DNA of 64,000 bases, taken from positions 806,001-870,000 of the forward strand of contig NC_010168.1 in the NCBI RefSeq assembly GCF_000018885.1, read 5' to 3'. The notes beneath the pieces are model-generated. The model was not told the origin of the DNA, made no database searches, and saw nothing but the letters and a program-made list of their open reading frames with translations. Below, piece after piece: positions 44,220 to 53,192 of the stretch. The position numbers and the translations under genes were made by a program. Within the stretch, counting starts at the first letter, position 1; each line of letters opens with the position of its first letter. The DNA is from Renibacterium salmoninarum ATCC 33209 (GTDB lineage: Bacteria > Actinomycetota > Actinomycetes > Actinomycetales > Micrococcaceae).

Positions 44220-45761
44220 GTGACGACTGAAGTGCAGGAAACCGCAGAGACCGTAGCTCAAATCCTTCGTGATGCACGCTTGGATCGTGGCTGGACGCAA
44301 GGCCAGCTTGCTGCCGAACTGGGCACGAGCCAAAGTGCCGTGGCCAGGATGGAGCAAGGCAAACAAAATTTGAGCCTGAAGATGATCCAACGGATGGAGA
44401 CTATTTTCGGGCACAGCATCGTCAATGTCGGCGGCGCAGTGAAATCGAAGATGACGCACCTTCGGGTTACTGGTGGGCATCGGCTATCTGGCGTCGTTGA
44501 TGTCAATTCCTCGAAGAATGCCGGGGTCGCATTGCTTTGCGCCTCGCTGCTCAACCGGGGCACCACTACGCTGCGTCGACTCTCGCGGATCGAAGAGGTT
44601 AACCGGATTGTTGAGTTACTAACCAGCATTGGCGTTGAATGCACTTGGCTTAACGCCAATGACCTGCAAATCCGCCGTCCTGAGGTTTTGGATCTGGCTT
44701 CGATGGACGTCGAGGCAGCTCGGCGAACCCGCAGCGTGATCATGTTGTTGGGGCCATTGCTGGACGAACGCGGTTTGTACCGGCTGCCGTATGCAGGCGG
44801 TTGTGACCTTGGCACCCGGACCGTGGAGCCGCATATGCAGGCACTGCGCCAATTTGGCCTTTCAGTTGAAGCGCACAACGGCTTTTATGCGGTGCAAGCA
44901 CCGCCGTCGGACCAACTGGACCGAACCTTTGTCCTGACCGAACGCGGTGATACCGTCACCGAAAACGCAATCATGGCTGCGGCGCTGCGCGAGGGTAAAA
45001 CTGTTATTCGCAATGCCAGCCCAAATTATATGGTGCAAGACTTGTGTTTTTACCTCGAAGGTTTGGGTGTTTCGGTCGAGGGTATTGGCTCAACGACGCT
45101 CACAATTCGCGGCAAGGCGGAAATCGACGTCGATATTGAGTACGCGCCGTCAGAAGACCCAATCGAGGCAATGAGCCTGATTACCGCTGGTATTGTCACC
45201 GGATCGAAAGTGACGATCCGTCGCGTGCCAATTGAATTTATGGAAATTGAGCTTTCAGTACTTGAGCAAATGGGTTTCAAGTACAGCAAGACGGAAGAAT
45301 ATGTGGCCCGAAACGGGCGCACACGTTTGGCTGATATCACCACGAGGCCATCTGAGCTGAAGGCAGCGCCGGACAAGATTCACCCGATGCCGTTCCCTGG
45401 CCTGAACATTGATAACTTGCCGTTTTTTGCGGTGATTGCCTCTTGTGCTGAAGGCACCACACTGATTCACGACTGGGTATACGAAAACCGCGCAATTTAT
45501 TTGACTGAGTTGAACAAGCTCGGTGCCAGGGTGCGGCTACTCGATCCGCATCGGATCGACGTCGATGGCCCGATTCGTTGGCGAGCTGCGGAAATTGGTT
45601 GTCCGCCAGCCCTGCGCCCCGCCGCCTGTATTTTGCTTGCGATGCTTGCGGCTCGGGGGACCTCGGAACTGCGGAACATCTACGTGATTGAGCGCGGCTA
45701 TGAAGATCTCGCCGAGCGCCTCAACACCTTGGGTGCCGAAATCGAGTACTTCCAGGACTAG
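44220..45761 (+). CDS. HTH-XRE domain fused to MurA-like enolpyruvyl transferase
   Basis: Two parts. An XRE helix-turn-helix covers about residues 12-70 (LDRGWTQGQLAAELGTSQSA, ARMEQGKQNLSLKMIQRME). A full MurA/EPSP-type fold covers about 78-515. The substrate Lys-Asn pair is kept in NSSKNAGVALLCA and the catalytic Cys in AGGCDLGTRTVEPHM. Ordinary MurA has no DNA-binding domain; the fusion is known in some actinobacteria beside a normal MurA. It may be a regulator sensing UDP-GlcNAc or an active isozyme. GTG at 44220 is chosen over TTG at 44214. Upstream, ATATCGCAT (44131) and TTATGCGAT (44193) face each other and could be its own operator. Confidence 0.85.
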   Translation: MTTEVQETAETVAQILRDARLDRGWTQGQLAAELGTSQSAVARMEQGKQNLSLKMIQRMETIFGHSIVNVGGAVKSKMTHLRVTGGHRLSGVVDVNSSKNAGVALLCASLLNRGTTTLRRLSRIEEVNRIVELLTSIGVECTWLNANDLQIRRPEVLDLASMDVEAARRTRSVIMLLGPLLDERGLYRLPYAGGCDLGTRTVEPHMQALRQFGLSVEAHNGFYAVQAPPSDQLDRTFVLTERGDTVTENAIMAAALREGKTVIRNASPNYMVQDLCFYLEGLGVSVEGIGSTTLTIRGKAEIDVDIEYAPSEDPIEAMSLITAGIVTGSKVTIRRVPIEFMEIELSVLEQMGFKYSKTEEYVARNGRTRLADITTRPSELKAAPDKIHPMPFPGLNIDNLPFFAVIASCAEGTTLIHDWVYENRAIYLTELNKLGARVRLLDPHRIDVDGPIRWRAAEIGCPPALRPAACILLAMLAARGTSELRNIYVIERGYEDLAERLNTLGAEIEYFQD

Positions 45762-45774
45762 AGTCTTTCGCCAG

Positions 45775-45862
45775 CCCCGTTTCGGATAGCTACCCAGCAT
45801 TGCGATAGCAACCTGACGTGGGTTCTTGTTATCTGAATACTGGGTGGCTATCCGAAACCGGG
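45775..45862. repeat. Long inverted repeat, hairpin family 4
   Basis: Arms 45775-45799 and 45838-45862 pair over 25 bp with three mismatches, one a G-U in RNA (core GTTTCGGATAGC). The 38-nt loop can form a second stem. It lies between the convergent MurA-like and PucR genes, 13 and 6 bp from their stops. A lone copy of one arm (CCGGTTTCGGATAGCC) sits after the metZ stop at 48013-48028. Confidence 0.9.
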
Positions 45863-45868
45863 TCAAGT

Positions 45869-46867
45869 TTAGCTGAGTCGCAGCGCGATCCGGGCGCAGT
45901 TCAACCGAAATATGCCAGCAGGGTTTAACGGGTCGACGGCGAGTGCTTCGTGGAGTTCTGCGACTCGATGCTGAACCGTGGAGTGGTGCAGACCTAGCCG
46001 GGCCGCCGCCGCTCGAAGACTGGAGCTGCGGCATAGCGCATCAACGGTAGACAACGCCCAGGAGTGCTGCGAGACAAAGGCAGCGAGGGCTTCAACATCT
46101 GGGTCTAGGGCCAGTTGCGAGGCTGGTACTGTGCCCAAATGGCTTGCAGCACCAAGCTCAGTAGCATCGACAACTGGCTCGTCCGGGCTAGCGATGAGCA
46201 GAGCCACCAGCGCCGATTGCTATGATTCGCGCAGACGCGAGGGAAAGCTAGCTCGGCCGATGCCTAACGGAGTGCGCACTGTGTTGAAATCTCGGTCAAG
46301 CTGAGTGCTGATTCCGACCCTGACTAGCCCGTGTCGAGTACTCAGCACAGCCTGGTGAATCGCATCGGGCAAGCTGAATTCGACCCGGCAAGCGAGCACC
46401 TTGACCCGTTGCCCGTTTGGTAATTGCAATGCCGCAATAGCGGCAGCCCGATCAGATTCTGCCGTACCTTCAGCTAAGGCCAACTCTAGATACCGTTGCG
46501 GTTCACCGATCCGGCCTTTGGCGATGGCTATTGCTAGGCCCAACCGTTCTAGCACCAGAGCATCGTTGGCGTGTTCGACGCCGTCGCGCTCTAACCACAG
46601 CTGACCGCCGTCATCGAGCGTCAATCGTTGGCCGCCCTGATCGGGCGCGAAGTGCGGCGAGGTTCGTTGGCCATCAAGACTCAGCCGAATTGATCTGCCA
46701 GCGGCAGGTCGATAGCCGCAAGCACAACCGGTCAAAGTGACGGTTGCCCGCAATAGCGCCTCAACGCTGACTTTTCCATTGATGAGCGCCTCAAAGTAAC
46801 TAATCACTTTGAGGCTTTGGCTAGCCTGGGGGTCAAGCGACTCTATTCGGCCGGTTAGTTCGTGCAT
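45869..46867 (-). pseudogene. PucR-family transcriptional regulator with in-frame TAG
   Basis: The frame from 46867 reads through a sensor region (ISYFEALINGKVSVEALLRA; RTPLGIGRASFPSRLRES) to TAG at 46220-46222. It continues in the same frame to the PucR C-terminal helix-turn-helix (SSSLRAAAARLGLHHSTVQH, then RVAELHEALAVDPLN). One nonsense mutation splits sensor from DNA-binding domain, so the regulator is probably inactive. What it controlled is unclear; the esterase next to it is a candidate. Confidence 0.88.
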
Positions 46868-46887
46868 CGCCGTTAGTTTACGCGCAC

Positions 46888-47903
46888 TCAGACGTCCAAA
46901 ATGCGGCGTAACCAGGAATCTCGGGCGGTTTGAGCAGTTTTACTTACCAAGGCGGTGCTAAACCTTTCCGATCCATGAAAAGCACCCGCCAAATGTGCAG
47001 TTCGGCCTGCACACCAGCGGCCCATAACCGGCTGGCGTAGTCGACCCCCTCATCACGGAAAACTTCGGCCGAACCGTCATCAATATAGGCAGACGGCAAG
47101 CCGCTGAGGTCAGTAGCCCTGGCAGGTGACGCGTACGGCGAAATCTCGGCGTCCTGGTGACCTTCACCAAGCAATGCGGCCCAGCCGAATTCATTGCTTT
47201 CTCGATCCCACTGGCCGAAGCCGGCGTACTGCTGGCTGGAGACGGTAATGTTCCGATCATCTAGCATTGGGCAGGCAAGCAATTGTCCAACTAGCGTTGG
47301 GCCTTTTCGGTCGCGGGCGATCAACGCGGTAGCGGCTGCGAGTCCGCCGCCAGCGCTCACTCCGCCAAGCAAAATACGCTGCGCATCAATACCTAATTCA
47401 GCCGCGTGTGTTACGCTCCAGAGCAAGCCGGCATAGCAATCTTCTACCGGAGCTGGATGTGGATGCTCCGGCGCTAAGCGGTATTCCACCGATATGAGCG
47501 TTACGCCATATTGTTCCACCCAGTCCACTTGTTGCGGTGTGATGGCGTGCCGATCGCCCACGATCATGCCACCGCCGTGAATGTAATAGAGCGCCGGTCG
47601 AGGCCCGCTGAACTCGGTGGAGCGGAGGACGAGCAGCTTGATTTCCGGTGCACCGTCAGGGCCGGGCACCTGGTATTCCTAGGTTTCAATAGCTCTGTCA
47701 GCGAGTAGTGCTTCAAGTTCGGAAGGTCCGTGTGTCGTGCGAATTTGCGCAACAAGTTCCGCGCTAAATGGTGGGATGGTGAGTTCTGGATTGGCTTGTA
47801 ATAATGTGGCCAACTCGCGATCGTAGCGTGGTCGATTGCTGACATTGGCAGACAGCTCGGCTGGCTCAGAGCGTAGATCAGACACGTGAAATCCTTTGGT
47901 CAA
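46888..47903 (-). pseudogene. Alpha/beta hydrolase (HSL/acetyl-esterase type), TAG plus frameshift
   Basis: The frame opens at 47903 and meets TAG at 47679-47681 (DRAIET, stop, EYQVPGPDGAPEI). It then covers the HGGG oxyanion loop (YYIHGGGMIVGDRH), SVEYRLAPEHPHPAP and the nucleophile elbow GGVSAGGGLA. Near 46985-46991 a G is missing: the correct end (AGAFHGSERFSTALVSKTAQ, with the catalytic His) is in the next frame, ending at TGA 46888. Two lesions make it a clear pseudogene of a LipH-like esterase. Confidence 0.9.
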
Positions 47904-48012
47904 GACGAGTTATTCTCATCATGCCACCCAGTGCGTCGGCGAGAGAACCGCCGTCGGAACTCAGTCTTTGCTCGAGTTACCGCCACCTGGCGGTTGGGCT
48001 CGCGTTGGTCCT

Positions 48013-48028
48013 GGCTATCCGAAACCGG
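48013..48028. repeat. Solitary arm of hairpin family 4
   Basis: GGCTATCCGAAACCGG, identical to the inner and middle part of the second arm at 45838-45862, abuts the metZ stop (48029). No matching partner arm is found within about 100 bp, only a small hairpin CCGCCA-CC-TGGCGG at 47980-47993. Confidence 0.75.
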
Positions 48029-49252
48029 TTAGAGGGTGGCTAGGGCCTGCGCTAGGTCGTTGCGCAGGTCGTTGAGGTCTTCCAGGCCCACGGAAAGCCG
48101 GACGACGCCGTCGGACAGCCCGATGGCGGCGCGACCCTCGGGACCCATCGCTCGGTGCGTCGTGGTCGCCGGATGCGTAATGAGCGATTTTGAATCGCCC
48201 AAGTTGTTCGAAATATCGATAATCTTCAGCGCGTTGAGCAGCGAAAACGCCTGGTCCTTGCCGCTGCTGCCGGTTGCCCCGCGCCCGTTAGTACTACGCA
48301 GCGCGAAGGTCAGCACAGTGCCGCCGGCTTTCATTTGAGTGGCAGCCAGCTCGTACTACGGATGCGATTTGAGCAACGGATACTTGACCCATTCGACCGC
48401 TGGCTGCTGCTCCAAAAACTCGGCCAGCGCTAAAGCCGAAGCGGATGAATGATTCACGCGCAATGCCATCGTTTCCAGGCCCTTGGTCAACACCCAGGCA
48501 TTGAACGAAGACAATGAAGGCCCGGTGTGCCGCATGAGCTGTTTGACCGGCCCATCGATGAATTCCTTGCTGCCCAGAATCGCCCCACCCATCACGCGGC
48601 CCTGGCCGTCAATGTGTTTAGTGCCGGAATAAACCACGACGTCGGCGACTAGGTCGGTGCAGCGTTGCAGCAGCGGGGTGGCGAAGACATTGTCCGCAAC
48701 GACAGTTGCGCCAGCGGCGTGAGCCAAATCGCAGACCGCCCGGATGTCTACAATCTCTTGCATCGGGTTTGACGGCGACTCGAAGAACACCGCATTAGTC
48801 GGCACCGAAAGCGCTTCACGCCATTGGTCCAGGTCCAGCCCGTCAACGAAGACCGTCTCCACGCCCCAGCGCGGCAGAATTTCATTTAAGATCACGAAGC
48901 AAGAGCCGAAGAGCGATCGCGAAGCGACCACGCGATCGCCAGCGCCAAGCAGCGCACCCAATGCGACGAATACCGCGGACATTCCGGAGGCAGTCGCGAA
49001 GCAGTCTTCGGTGCCTTCGAGCAGCCGTAACCGCTCTTGGAACGTTGCCACGGTGGGATTTCCATAGCGCGAATAGACGAAGCGCTCGTCCTCGCCAGTA
49101 AAGGCACGCTCGGCGGCTTCAGCGGATTCGTAAACAAAACCAGAATTGGTAAAAATCGGCTCCGACGTTTCAAAGAAACCGGTTCGATCTAGGCCGCCAC
49201 GCACGGCCTGCGTATCCGCGGACCATTCAGCCGCTGCGGGATTGAAGCTCAT
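48029..49252 (-). pseudogene. metZ: O-succinylhomoserine sulfhydrylase / cystathionine gamma-synthase family, in-frame TAG
   Basis: PLP enzyme of the trans-sulfuration family, which makes homocysteine from an activated homoserine. YSRYGNPTVATFQERLRLLE and the PLP Lys in VVYSGTKHIDGQGRVMGG (residue 212) are present. TAG at 48356-48358 ends the product after 298 residues (LLKSHP, stop, YELAATQ), where relatives have Gln (CAG to TAG). The remaining ~108 codons run on in frame to TAA at 48029 through NLGDSKSLITHPATTTH. ATGA overlap with the rhodanese gene and the SAM riboswitch upstream support a methionine role. Confidence 0.9.
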
Positions 49253-49671
49253 TCGCTCTGACCCTCGTTATGAGTCGCACTGGTCCAGGGCAGCTTGCGA
49301 TTCTTCCAACCGTTCACGGTGCGATCACCGTAGGAATTTGGCACGCCTTCAAAGCCTTCAAGCACGTTGTATGAGATAAATCCAGCCTCGGTAGCGGTTT
49401 CAGCGGCCGAGATTGAGCGGGCACCAGAACGGCAGAGGAAGACCAGCTCTGAATCAGCTGGCACCGCTGCTTTTAGCTCAGCAAGGAACGCGGTATTCCA
49501 GACATTTCCGGCCAAGTTCCACTGCACAAACTTCGGCTCGACGGCGATTGAGGAAGTGTCCGGAACGCCAATGATCTGCCACTCGGCTTCGGTGCGCACA
49601 TCGACCAAGGTGGCGCCGTCGGCTACTTTCTGCCAAGCCTCTTCCGGGGTGAGGTCTCCCGCGTAGCTCAT
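49249..49671 (-). CDS. Rhodanese-like sulfurtransferase
   Basis: 140 residues, a single rhodanese domain. ATLVDVRTEAEWQIIGVPD is the N-terminal signature, and the active loop FLCRSGARSISAA holds the persulfide Cys. It overlaps both neighbours by 4 bp in a sulfur-metabolism operon under the SAM riboswitch, so it probably supplies or handles sulfane sulfur for homocysteine formation. Confidence 0.92.
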   Translation of the reverse strand: MSYAGDLTPEEAWQKVADGATLVDVRTEAEWQIIGVPDTSSIAVEPKFVQWNLAGNVWNTAFLAELKAAVPADSELVFLCRSGARSISAAETATEAGFISYNVLEGFEGVPNSYGDRTVNGWKNRKLPWTSATHNEGQSE

Positions 49672-49880
49672 TGCGCGCCATCGCTCAGTGCGTTGGACTG
49701 GGCCGCGTTGAAACCGGGCAAAATCACAGCTTGCGCGGCGATCGCGGTGCCATCATTTGAGGTTACAGCGGGACTGCCGTAGAGCACATAGCCTTCGGCG
49801 AGTGCGTCAGTCACCCTCTGACAGAACGCATGATCATCCGGACCGGTTAATAACCGGTAGATTAGGCGGGATTCAGCCAT
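49668..49880 (-). CDS. DUF1737-containing small protein
   Basis: ATG at 49880 with AAGGAG 7 nt upstream gives 70 residues; a far-upstream in-frame ATG lies within the riboswitch and is not used. The core SRLIYRLLTGPDDHAFCQRV and GYVLYGSPAVTSNDG is the DUF1737 fold. First gene of the riboswitch operon; function unknown. Confidence 0.85.
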   Translation of the reverse strand: MAESRLIYRLLTGPDDHAFCQRVTDALAEGYVLYGSPAVTSNDGTAIAAQAVILPGFNAAQSNALSDGAQ

Positions 49881-49914
49881 TGAAGACTCCTTTTGCAGTG
49901 GGTGCAAGAAGGAG

Positions 49915-50050
49915 TGAATCCGCTTGCAACCCGTGAACGTTGCCGAGTAGTCACCTGAGGCACCCCACCGGAAGAGAGGGTTGCCGGACAGCAACTCAGG
50001 GCAATGCGACGAAAATTCCGAAGCGTGCTGGCGCTCGTTACTCGAGAGCA
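49915..50050 (-). promoter_or_regulatory. SAM-IV-like riboswitch
   Basis: Read on the minus strand, the leader of the DUF1737-rhodanese-metZ operon has CGAGCGCCAGCACG, then GTCCGGCAACCCTC and CGGTGGGGTGCCTCAGGTGA. These match the conserved core of actinobacterial SAM-IV/SAM-I-type S-adenosylmethionine riboswitches by memory of their consensus. It should reduce expression when SAM is plentiful. Confidence 0.75.
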
Positions 50051-50103
50051 AAATTAGCACAAATGCGCTCGGCAACCGGCATAGATGTGACTTTGTTTCG
50101 TAG

Positions 50104-51969
50104 CTACTCAGAAGCGGAGTTGATTTGCTCCGAATACAGTGCGGCATAGCGCCCTGCGAGTGCGAGCAGCTCTTGATGGGCCCCGCGCTCCACAATTCGT
50201 CCTTGTTCCACCACGAAAATCACATCTGCCCCGACGACAGTGGAAAGTCGGTGCGCAATGGCAACCGTGGTGCGCCCATGCGAGGCAGTTTCCAAAGCTG
50301 CCTGCACTACGCGCTCCGAAATCGAATCTAGTGCACTGGTAGCTTCATCGAGCACCAAAACTGCAGGATCTTTGAGCAGCACTCTGGCGATCGCAATTCG
50401 CTGCTTCTCGCCGCCGGAAAGCCGGTAACCGCGCTCACCAACCAAGGTGGCAAAGCCATCGGGAAAGCTCATGATGGTTTGATAAATGTTTGCGCGCTGC
50501 GTCGCCTCGTGAAGTTCTGCATCAGTAGCCTCGGGCTTGGCGTAACGGAGGTTCTCGGCAATGGTGGCGTGGAAAAGATAGGTTTCTTGGCTCACAATGC
50601 CGATACGGGCAACCAAAGAGTCCTGCAAGAGATCCTTCACATCACTGCCGCTAAAACGGATCTGGCCGGAACTAGCTTCGTAGAGCCGGGGGATCAAATA
50701 AGAAATGGTGGTTTTGCCCGCCCCAGAGGATCCGACAAAAGCGGAAAACTGCCCCGGCTCAATACTGAAGCTGACGCCGTCTAGGGTGGGGCGTTCACCA
50801 GCCTGCGCATCTGGATAGGCGAAGCTGACATCTTGAAATTCAATGCGGCCCAGTTCGCTCAGTTCCCGCAACGGATGGGCGTCCGGACGATCTTCAATCG
50901 CCGGTTTGAGATCGAGATACTCGAAAATCCTGGAAAACAACGCGCCCGACGTCTGCAGATCAAGGGCCACCCGCATCAGACTCGTCAGCGGAAACAATAA
51001 TCTCGCTTGGACCGTAGTGAACGCCACAATCGTTCCGGCGGTGATTGCTTGCGCGCCAGCATCAACCAGTAAGCCAGCCACGAAATAGACGATTGCCGGA
51101 ATCGAAGACAAGAAGATCGTGACGATTGCAAAGAACCACTGACCGCTCATTGCTTGGCTTACTTGCAGCCGGATCTGGTTCTTGTTCTCGGCAGAATAAC
51201 GCTGTACTTCAGCCCCTTGCATATTGAAGCTCTTTGAGAGCAATATTCCAGAGACGCTCAAAGTTTCCTGGGTGATGGCGGACATCTCGGAGAGTGATTC
51301 CTGGGTTTTTGTGGCTATCCGAGCACGAACCCGGCCCACTTTCCGTTGCGCGATGACCAGGATTGGCATCAAGACCACGGCGACTACCGTCAATTGCCAA
51401 TTCAGCAGCAACATAGCCACGAATGCCGCGATTACGGTCACGGTATTGCCGAGAATCGCTGAAACCGTATTGGTCAATACGCTTGCCACGCCGCCGACGT
51501 CGTTTTGCAGCCGCGATTGAATGACTCCGGTTTTGGTGCGAGTAAAGAAGCTCAGATCCATCGCCTGTAGGTGCCCAAAAAGTCGCACGCGGAGTGCGCC
51601 CATGACCTGGTTGCCCACTGAAGCTGTGAGATATGTTTGCCAAACACCCAAGAGCGCCGAACCGATGTAAACCAGGATCATCGCACCAACAATGAGGCTC
51701 AAGACCGGCAAGTCCGGTTTGCCTGATCCAGGGAAAAGGCCGTCATCGAAGGCGCGTTGGGTGAGCAGCGGGGGTACTACCGAAAGGGCGGCCCCCACCA
51801 AAACCAGAACCGCCGTGATGACCAAAGCGCGGCGATGCGGAGCAAAAAGACTGTAGACCCGGCGAAACAGATGCTCGATGACTGGTGCCTGCGCATTAGC
51901 CGCTCGCTGAGCTTCCTCGTCGCCGCCGCTCAACCGTCCTCTGGCACCTACCGCTCGCATCCCGCTCAT
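50104..51969 (-). CDS. ABC exporter, fused membrane and ATPase domains
   Basis: A six-helix membrane domain (about residues 45-345) is followed by an ATPase with Walker A AFVGSSGAGKTTIS, signature YRLSGGEKQRIAIARVLL and Walker B AVLVLDEATSALD. About 620 residues, a half-transporter that works as homo- or heterodimer (MsbA/LmrA type). ATG at 51969 (MSGMRAVGA) is preferred over 52011. Substrate unknown; relatives include lipid and drug exporters. Confidence 0.9.
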   Translation of the reverse strand: MSGMRAVGARGRLSGGDEEAQRAANAQAPVIEHLFRRVYSLFAPHRRALVITAVLVLVGAALSVVPPLLTQRAFDDGLFPGSGKPDLPVLSLIVGAMILVYIGSALLGVWQTYLTASVGNQVMGALRVRLFGHLQAMDLSFFTRTKTGVIQSRLQNDVGGVASVLTNTVSAILGNTVTVIAAFVAMLLLNWQLTVVAVVLMPILVIAQRKVGRVRARIATKTQESLSEMSAITQETLSVSGILLSKSFNMQGAEVQRYSAENKNQIRLQVSQAMSGQWFFAIVTIFLSSIPAIVYFVAGLLVDAGAQAITAGTIVAFTTVQARLLFPLTSLMRVALDLQTSGALFSRIFEYLDLKPAIEDRPDAHPLRELSELGRIEFQDVSFAYPDAQAGERPTLDGVSFSIEPGQFSAFVGSSGAGKTTISYLIPRLYEASSGQIRFSGSDVKDLLQDSLVARIGIVSQETYLFHATIAENLRYAKPEATDAELHEATQRANIYQTIMSFPDGFATLVGERGYRLSGGEKQRIAIARVLLKDPAVLVLDEATSALDSISERVVQAALETASHGRTTVAIAHRLSTVVGADVIFVVEQGRIVERGAHQELLALAGRYAALYSEQINSASE

Positions 51970-52169
51970 AGTCCAGAGCCTATCCTGCAGTGACGACAAG
52001 CTAGTCTTCAACTGCGTCGTGAGCTACCTAGCGAACTGCTGACAAAGTTTCCCTTGAATTCGCCCTGAAGCCTTGCGCCCGAAAGATGATGGACAGAGAC
52101 TGAAATCTTGGTCGACGGCCGAGGGCTGTCGATTTTGAACAGCCTCATTTCACTGCCTTGGAGTGCCGC

Positions 52170-53184
52170 GTGGCTATAGCGCTGAGCAAAACCAGATCTG
52201 ACCGATCTGGTGCAGCCAAAAACGGCTCCGCGAACGCTCGAATCCCCAAAATGCGTAAGTCCTCCGGTCTGCGTTCTCTGCTGGCCTACTTCTTCTTGTT
52301 GCCAGCGCTGGCGATTTTCGCGGTTTTCGCGATCGGGCCAACGGTCTTCACTTTTGTGATGAGCGGGTTCAAATGGAACTGGCTCAACGCATCGCAAAAC
52401 AAGTTCAGCGGCCTGCGAAACTATCAAGACATGCTTGACGGTTCAGCCGATCCGCCGTTCTTTCAGACCCTCGGCGTCAGTGCATATTTTGTGCTGGCCA
52501 TGGTGGTCGGCGGCACTGCGCTCTCGCTCGGTCTTGCCTTAATTACTGCGCACTGCGGCCCGGAGCTGGTCCAACCGAGTTTTTGTGGCCGCCCGCACTG
52601 CGGTCTTTCTAGCTCACGTCACGCCACTGGTTGCCACCTCAATTGTTTGGGTGTGGATCTTCAACCCGCGTTATGGGCTGGCGAACCTGGTGCTGAGCTG
52701 GTTTGGCATTCCGAATATTGATTGGCTAGGCAACTCGACCTTCGCGATGCCAGCGGTGATTATCTACTCGCTCTGGCACGAAATTGGCTTCATTACCGTA
52801 ATTTTCTTGGGTGGTCTAACCACCATGTCGCCAGAACTTTCCGAAGCCGCCAAATTGGATGGCTGCAGCCGTTGGCAAGAATTCTGGTACGTGACTTTCC
52901 CGCAGCTGCGGCCGTTCATTGTATTTGTCGTGGTGATTTCTTCGGTGTCTTCGCTGCAGGCATTTACCCAATTCTTCGTGATGACCAATGGTGGCCCGGA
53001 CGTAGCCACGCTTGGTTTCCAGCTCTACCAACAAGCCTTCGTGTTCCGGAAGACGGGGTACGCTGCCGCGCTCGCCGTCGTCCTTTTTGCCATCACTGTA
53101 CTTTTGTCCATCCTGCAATTACGCAGTACTCGATCAATGAATAGCCGGTCTCTCGACCGGAAAACTCGCACTGAGAAAAACTAG
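52170..53184 (+). pseudogene. Sugar ABC transporter permease, MalF type, frameshifted
   Basis: GTG at 52170 has GGAG 6 nt upstream. The first part (LLAYFFLLPALAIFAVFAIG) is correct until about residue 130. The frame then changes between 52547 and 52575, and the intact remainder reads RTAVFLAHVTPLVATSIVWV through the EAA loop (MSPELSEAAKLDGCSRWQEF). One base change near the ACTGCGCACTGCGG run (52546) is the likely cause. The transporter, with its binding protein and second permease intact, is probably lost. Confidence 0.88.
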
Positions 53185-53192
53185 GGAGAAGC

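Noticed and set aside
46220..48358. A recoded genetic code with TAG as sense
   Set aside because: Intact genes in the window end in TAG at normal family length, and other pseudogenes here have TAA, TGA and frameshifts, so simple decay fits better.
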